In this document: one piece after another, positions 55,735 through 58,842 of the stretch
Layout: each line of letters starts with the position of its first letter
Numbering within the stretch: the first letter of the stretch is position 1
NCBI GenBank assembly: GCA_025360785.1
Contig: JANYBN010000081.1
Span: forward strand, 1 to 58,842
Length of the DNA stretch: 58,842 nt
Reading direction: 5' to 3'
Origin: Geobacter sp.
GTDB taxonomy: Bacteria > Desulfobacterota > Desulfuromonadia > Geobacterales > Pseudopelobacteraceae
Translations under genes and position numbers: made by a program
The notes under the pieces: model-generated
Database searches by the model: none
What the model saw: only the letters and a program-made list of their open reading frames with translations
What the model was told of the DNA's origin: nothing

Positions 55735-57357
55735 ATGAAAAAAATATTTTTGACCGTATTGTCGCTCTTGCTATTGGCAGGCGGCAGCATGTCCGAGGGC
55801 GCCACGTTCGGCAGGTGTGCTCTGATTGCCTGGAACGACCTCGGCATGCACTGCATGGATCACGATTATTCGGTCTTTGCCATTCTCCCCCCGTATAACA
55901 ATCTCCATGCCCAGCTGATTAACGGCATGACAGGTAAACTAGTCACATCCGGAGTCACCGTCACTTACGAGGCGACAACCGATACGCATGGCTCGATCAA
56001 TTCCACCAGTAGCGGCAAAACCAATTTCTGGGACTGGGTGCTTCAGTTGTTCGGGGCGGCGCCTGCCGTAAACGTGGGACTGGCCGGAAATCCGGCGCCG
56101 TCAATAGCTCCGGCCCAGATGGTCTACGACTCTGCCATGGGATACTGGAAAGCTGAAGGAATACCTCTTACCCCTTTTGATGACACAATGACCGCCAACA
56201 GATACCCGATGGTGAAGGTGGTGGCCAGAGATCTTGCCGGTAACATCCTGGCGACTACCAAGGTGGTGCTGCCGGTAAGCGACGAAATAAACTGCAGCCA
56301 CTGTCATAGCTCAAATGTGGGTGACCCGGCGGCTCAACCGTTGCTGGGCTGGGTGAATGATCCCGACCCCGGCAAGGACTGGAAAAGGAACATTCTGCTC
56401 ATCCACGACAACCGCAATACTGGCAAAGCGCTATATGATCTGGCACTCGCCTTTAATGGCTATGCCGCAACCGGACTTCTTGCCACGGCCGATGCGGGCA
56501 CCCCGATTCTCTGCGCAAAGTGTCACGCCTCCAACGCTTTAGGCACAACGGGATTCGCAGGCATTAAACAGCTGACCACATCGATCCATTCATGGCACTC
56601 GACACGGGCCATGGACGATAATACCGGCATGCCTATGGACCTGACCCTGACCCGGTCGGTATGCTATTACTGCCACCCCGGCTCGACCACCCAATGTCTG
56701 CGGGGCATCATGGGAACGGCCAAAAACCCGGATGGCACGGATAAGCTGGAGTGCCAGAGCTGTCACGGTGTCATGACCAAAGTCGGGGCGGACGGCAGAA
56801 ACGGTTGGATAGACCTCCCGAAATGCCAGAACTGCCATTACCAGGGGGCGGACGGCAATTACGTTCAGGACACCAGCGTCTTCGATGGCGCGGGAAATTT
56901 CCGTCAGGCGGCCAGTGAATTTTCCAGCGTAATGGCGCTATTCAAAGTGGGCGTCACCCATGGCAAAATGCAATGCGAAGCGTGCCACGGCGCGACCCAT
57001 GCGGAGTACGCCTCATCCGAGGCAAACGATAATGTACAGAGCCTCCAGCTTCAGGGGTATGCCGGCGTCATCTCGGAATGTGCAGTCTGCCATACGCGCG
57101 GTATTGCCACACCGGGCAACAAAGGTCCCCATGGAATGCATGTCATCGGCACTTCCTGGCTTATTCCCCATGCCATGGTCGCCAGAGCAGGCACGGCAAA
57201 CTGCACCACATGTCATGGCACGGACTTCCGGGGCACAAAGCTCTCCAAAACATTCAAGGCGCGCACCTTTAGCTTCAATGGAACAGGCCGGAAAGCATAT
57301 GCCATGGGCACCATGGTCGGCTGTTACGATTGTCATAATGGACCGTCAGGACACTGA
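55735..57357 (+). CDS. Nine-heme c-type cytochrome with N-terminal non-heme domain
   Basis: 540 residues. A signal peptide (to about S-E-G-A) is followed by a ~150-residue domain without CxxCH, opening C-A-L-I-A-W-N-D-L-G-M-H-C-M-D and then I-L-P-P-Y-N-N-L-H-A-Q. Nine CxxCH heme sites follow at about 186, 260, 310, 340, 364, 414, 448, 489 and 530. There is no lipobox or C-terminal anchor, so it is periplasmic or secreted. GGAGG precedes the ATG. It lies between a multicopper oxidase and a Tat component, suggesting an electron-transfer partner for the oxidase or the fibre. The partner role is inference. Confidence 0.9.
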   Translation: MKKIFLTVLSLLLLAGGSMSEGATFGRCALIAWNDLGMHCMDHDYSVFAILPPYNNLHAQLINGMTGKLVTSGVTVTYEATTDTHGSINSTSSGKTNFWDWVLQLFGAAPAVNVGLAGNPAPSIAPAQMVYDSAMGYWKAEGIPLTPFDDTMTANRYPMVKVVARDLAGNILATTKVVLPVSDEINCSHCHSSNVGDPAAQPLLGWVNDPDPGKDWKRNILLIHDNRNTGKALYDLALAFNGYAATGLLATADAGTPILCAKCHASNALGTTGFAGIKQLTTSIHSWHSTRAMDDNTGMPMDLTLTRSVCYYCHPGSTTQCLRGIMGTAKNPDGTDKLECQSCHGVMTKVGADGRNGWIDLPKCQNCHYQGADGNYVQDTSVFDGAGNFRQAASEFSSVMALFKVGVTHGKMQCEACHGATHAEYASSEANDNVQSLQLQGYAGVISECAVCHTRGIATPGNKGPHGMHVIGTSWLIPHAMVARAGTANCTTCHGTDFRGTKLSKTFKARTFSFNGTGRKAYAMGTMVGCYDCHNGPSGH

Positions 57358-57443
57358 CTGATCAGCCTGGCCGCCACTGGTGCCGGCTGCAAGTGAAACC
57401 TCTCTGAATTAGCGGTATTACTACTGAGCACAGGAGACCAACA

Positions 57444-58133
57444 ATGAAACCCAGGAAACTGAGAAACCTTATCAGAAAAACCCAAAAAGCCCTTACCTGG
57501 TCCACTCTCGAACGTCAGGAAGATATCCCGGCTGTCCGTATCGTTTCTGATCCGCACAACCGTGCCCACACGATTTGCCTGCCGTTATGCGCCAAAAGCG
57601 CCGTGAACGAATTGAGCTATCTGCACGAACTAGGTCATGCCACGCTGTGCGAACAGGCTCACCCGATCTTTGCCGCCAACAGCTATTTTCATCCATCAAC
57701 CGAACAGGAGCATTTTGTCATGCTGGCCCCTGCTCTTCAGACCGCCAGTGACTGGTACGTCAGCTACTGGCTCAATGATATCTGTCCGGATTTATTCCAG
57801 ACTTTCCTGAAGGAAAAACTGGAACTGGTGGAGAAAATTTGCGGATCTTCGCAACAGCCTACAGTAGATGTGTTTCTGGATTTGGCTCAGACAGTCGCTC
57901 TTGGCATTAGGTATCTTGATGCTCCCATTGATTGTGGCGACAAACTGAAAGAGGCGGTCGATTCCTTCCTCTGTACGGAGACGAAAAAACCGACCAAGGA
58001 GACGTTCACAGTGTTGGTGAATACCTTGATGTCAATCTATTCACCAATCCGGGCTCAACTAAACAATGACGACGGATATGACGTCTGGGAATCCTGCCTG
58101 ACGTCAGATGCGGTGCCGCAGTTATCAGCATGA
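57444..58133 (+). CDS. Cytoplasmic HExxH (zincin-like) protein of unknown function
   Basis: 229 residues with no signal peptide. H-E-L-G-H at 61-65 within L-S-Y-L-H-E-L-G-H-A-T-L-C is a metallopeptidase zinc motif. A possible third ligand lies in the A-S-D-W-Y-V region (D103). The rest is helical with no recognised domain; the N-terminus is basic (R-K-L-R-N-L-I-R-K). ATG 57444 follows GGAG. It might process or mature a neighbour, or handle metal supply to the oxidase. I do not recognise the family. Confidence 0.75.
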   Translation: MKPRKLRNLIRKTQKALTWSTLERQEDIPAVRIVSDPHNRAHTICLPLCAKSAVNELSYLHELGHATLCEQAHPIFAANSYFHPSTEQEHFVMLAPALQTASDWYVSYWLNDICPDLFQTFLKEKLELVEKICGSSQQPTVDVFLDLAQTVALGIRYLDAPIDCGDKLKEAVDSFLCTETKKPTKETFTVLVNTLMSIYSPIRAQLNNDDGYDVWESCLTSDAVPQLSA

Positions 58134-58153
58134 GTTTAAAAAGGGGGTAGCTT

Positions 58154-58396
58154 ATGTTTGGACTAGGAATGCCGGAACTGGTAATTATTCTTGTCATCAC
58201 CATGGTCATCTTTGGACCTGGCAAGCTTCCCCAGATAGGAGCTGCTGTGGGTGGCGCACTCAAAAATTTCAAAAAGGGTGCGGAAGATGCTCAAAATTCT
58301 CTTATTGCCAAGGAAGAAGAGAAACCGGTGGTGAAGGAAGTGAACGAAGCAAATCGGGTTAAAGCGCACCCTGAAGTAAATATTGGTGAAAAATAA
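58154..58396 (+). CDS. tatA: Sec-independent translocase subunit TatA/TatE
   Basis: 80 residues. The start M-F-G-L-G-M-P-E-L is followed by a transmembrane helix, the F-G-P-G-K-L-P motif and an amphipathic helix (L-K-N-F-K-K-G). A charged tail completes the protein. AAAAGGGGG precedes the ATG. It is an isolated tatA with no tatC nearby, placed 20 bases after the HExxH gene and about 2.6 kb after the Tat-dependent oxidase, so it may serve as a dedicated pore subunit. Confidence 0.92.
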   Translation: MFGLGMPELVIILVITMVIFGPGKLPQIGAAVGGALKNFKKGAEDAQNSLIAKEEEKPVVKEVNEANRVKAHPEVNIGEK

Positions 58397-58414
58397 ATAT
58401 AGTCTAACAATACT

Positions 58415-58528
58415 ATCCGGAATGTTAGGGTGTATATCATCTGCATTGCGCTAACAGTGCGAATGTTGGATTACGCCCTGTTCCGGATGCTATGGCGGTA
58501 GATGATGATGTCCTGAAAGGTTCCGGAT
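58415..58528. promoter_or_regulatory. TTCCGGAT repeats in the final intergenic region
   Basis: TTCCGGAT occurs at 58481-58488 and 58521-58528, exactly 40 bp apart, with an inverted copy at 58415-58422. Being upstream of the -24/-12 element at 58717, they could be activator sites for the gene beyond the window. The 427-base gap (58397-58823) holds no gene I can support. Confidence 0.4.
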
Positions 58529-58691
58529 TGATTGAAAGGAATCTAACGAGTACGTCATGCTTCAACCCCGTACAATCTCACTCTACCTTAAATCAACTCT
58601 CTCTTCCTCAAACTAACTGTTAAAAATCCCGACAGTCTTGTAAAAAGAATTTTGAAATATCTGGAAATGTCATGCGCGTGTGCATATTTAT

Positions 58692-58715
58692 GCTGTAATA
58701 TCAGCTTGTTACAGC
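58692..58715. promoter_or_regulatory. GCTGTAA/TTACAGC inverted repeat next to a sigma-54 promoter
   Basis: GCTGTAA (58692-58698) and TTACAGC (58709-58715) are perfect 7-bp arms around ten bases, ending just before the -24 element at 58717. A regulator bound here could block or stabilise sigma-54 RNA polymerase. Confidence 0.4.
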
Positions 58716-58716
58716 T

Positions 58717-58732
58717 TGGCATGCTAGATGCT
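58717..58732 (+). promoter_or_regulatory. Sigma-54 (-24/-12) promoter for the next gene
   Basis: TGGCATGCTAGATGCT has TGGCA and TGCT with the correct GG-to-GC spacing and strongly resembles the 51639 promoter. The leader carries a small CCCAC-CTGCA-GTGGG hairpin at 58759-58773. Confidence 0.6.
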
Positions 58733-58823
58733 ATAGATAACATAACATAAAGAAAATGCCCACCTGCAGTGGGTTCATCAATTATTTCACTCAGGTTTGG
58801 TAACTTCAAAATGAAAGGTGGTG

Positions 58824-58842
58824 ATGTCGGAATACCTGGCAG
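58824..58842 (+). CDS. Start of a gene cut by the window end
   Basis: ATG 58824 follows AAAGG by five bases and encodes M-S-E-Y-L-A before the sequence ends. An ATG in another frame at 58811 is the alternative. Its position about 80 bases after the predicted transcript start supports a real gene, but no identity can be given. Confidence 0.35.

Noticed and set aside
58588-58809. Minus-strand frame of 73 codons near the window end
   Set aside because: It overlaps the sigma-54 promoter and inverted repeat, lacks a ribosome site and resembles no family.

Overview
The window reads as chromosome from a member of the Desulfuromonadia, most likely a Geobacter-like bacterium. The evidence is the gene order thrS-infC-rpmI-rplT-pheS-pheT-ihfA-merR, a citramalate synthase, PrsK/PrsR with an XrtA/PEP-CTERM-type exopolysaccharide locus, many hybrid histidine kinases, and a nine-CxxCH cytochrome c. 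This is inference from protein families; no database search was possible.

Layout. (1) 1-878: an AT-rich remnant of a polytopic membrane protein. (2) 1171-14249: housekeeping block with cimA, a ComEA-like protein, a 51-residue zinc-ribbon protein, rph, rdgB, an RlmD-like rRNA methylase, tRNA-Val(GAC), thrS, infC (probable AUA start), rpmI, rplT, pheS, pheT, ihfA and a MerR regulator. (3) 14433-32018: a signalling block with PrsR and PrsK on the minus strand, two tandem NtrC-type sigma-54 activators, glmS, two large hybrid kinases, a Crp/Fnr regulator, a REC-PAS-GGDEF protein, and a 63-residue membrane protein with a PEP-CTERM-like tail behind a good sigma-54 promoter. (4) 32493-46962: a plus-strand exopolysaccharide locus. 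It holds a short PrsT-like lipoprotein, a priming sugar transferase, a Wza-like exporter, a Wzc-like chain-length protein, a tyrosine autokinase, an ATPase, an outer-membrane barrel and a deacetylase, followed by nucleotide-sugar enzymes. One of these is an acetyltransferase-aminotransferase fusion expected in a UDP-diacetamido-glucuronate type pathway. (5) 47028-53243: curli machinery (csgE, csgF, csgG) and three curlin-repeat proteins. (6) 53289-58396: a Tat-exported multicopper oxidase, a nine-heme cytochrome, a cytoplasmic HExxH protein and a TatA, all running in the same direction as the third curlin.

How it fits together. Regions 3-6 look like one biofilm-matrix island: sigma-54 regulators and c-di-GMP signalling, precursor supply (glmS, amino-sugar enzymes), exopolysaccharide export and amyloid fibre secretion. 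The most unusual part is the curlin, multicopper oxidase, multiheme cytochrome and TatA series. It lies behind a textbook sigma-54 architecture (direct-repeat upstream site, IHF-like site, -24/-12 element). I propose it as a redox-active, curli-associated extracellular module. The co-occurrence is visible in the sequence; the joint function is inference.

Small-scale signals worth attention are a 17-bp motif shared by the exopolysaccharide and csgEFG upstream regions, a GTAAC/GTAAA tandem motif at three regulatory regions, and a family of C-rich/G-rich hairpin repeats, one of which appears to have been captured in frame inside a hybrid kinase gene.
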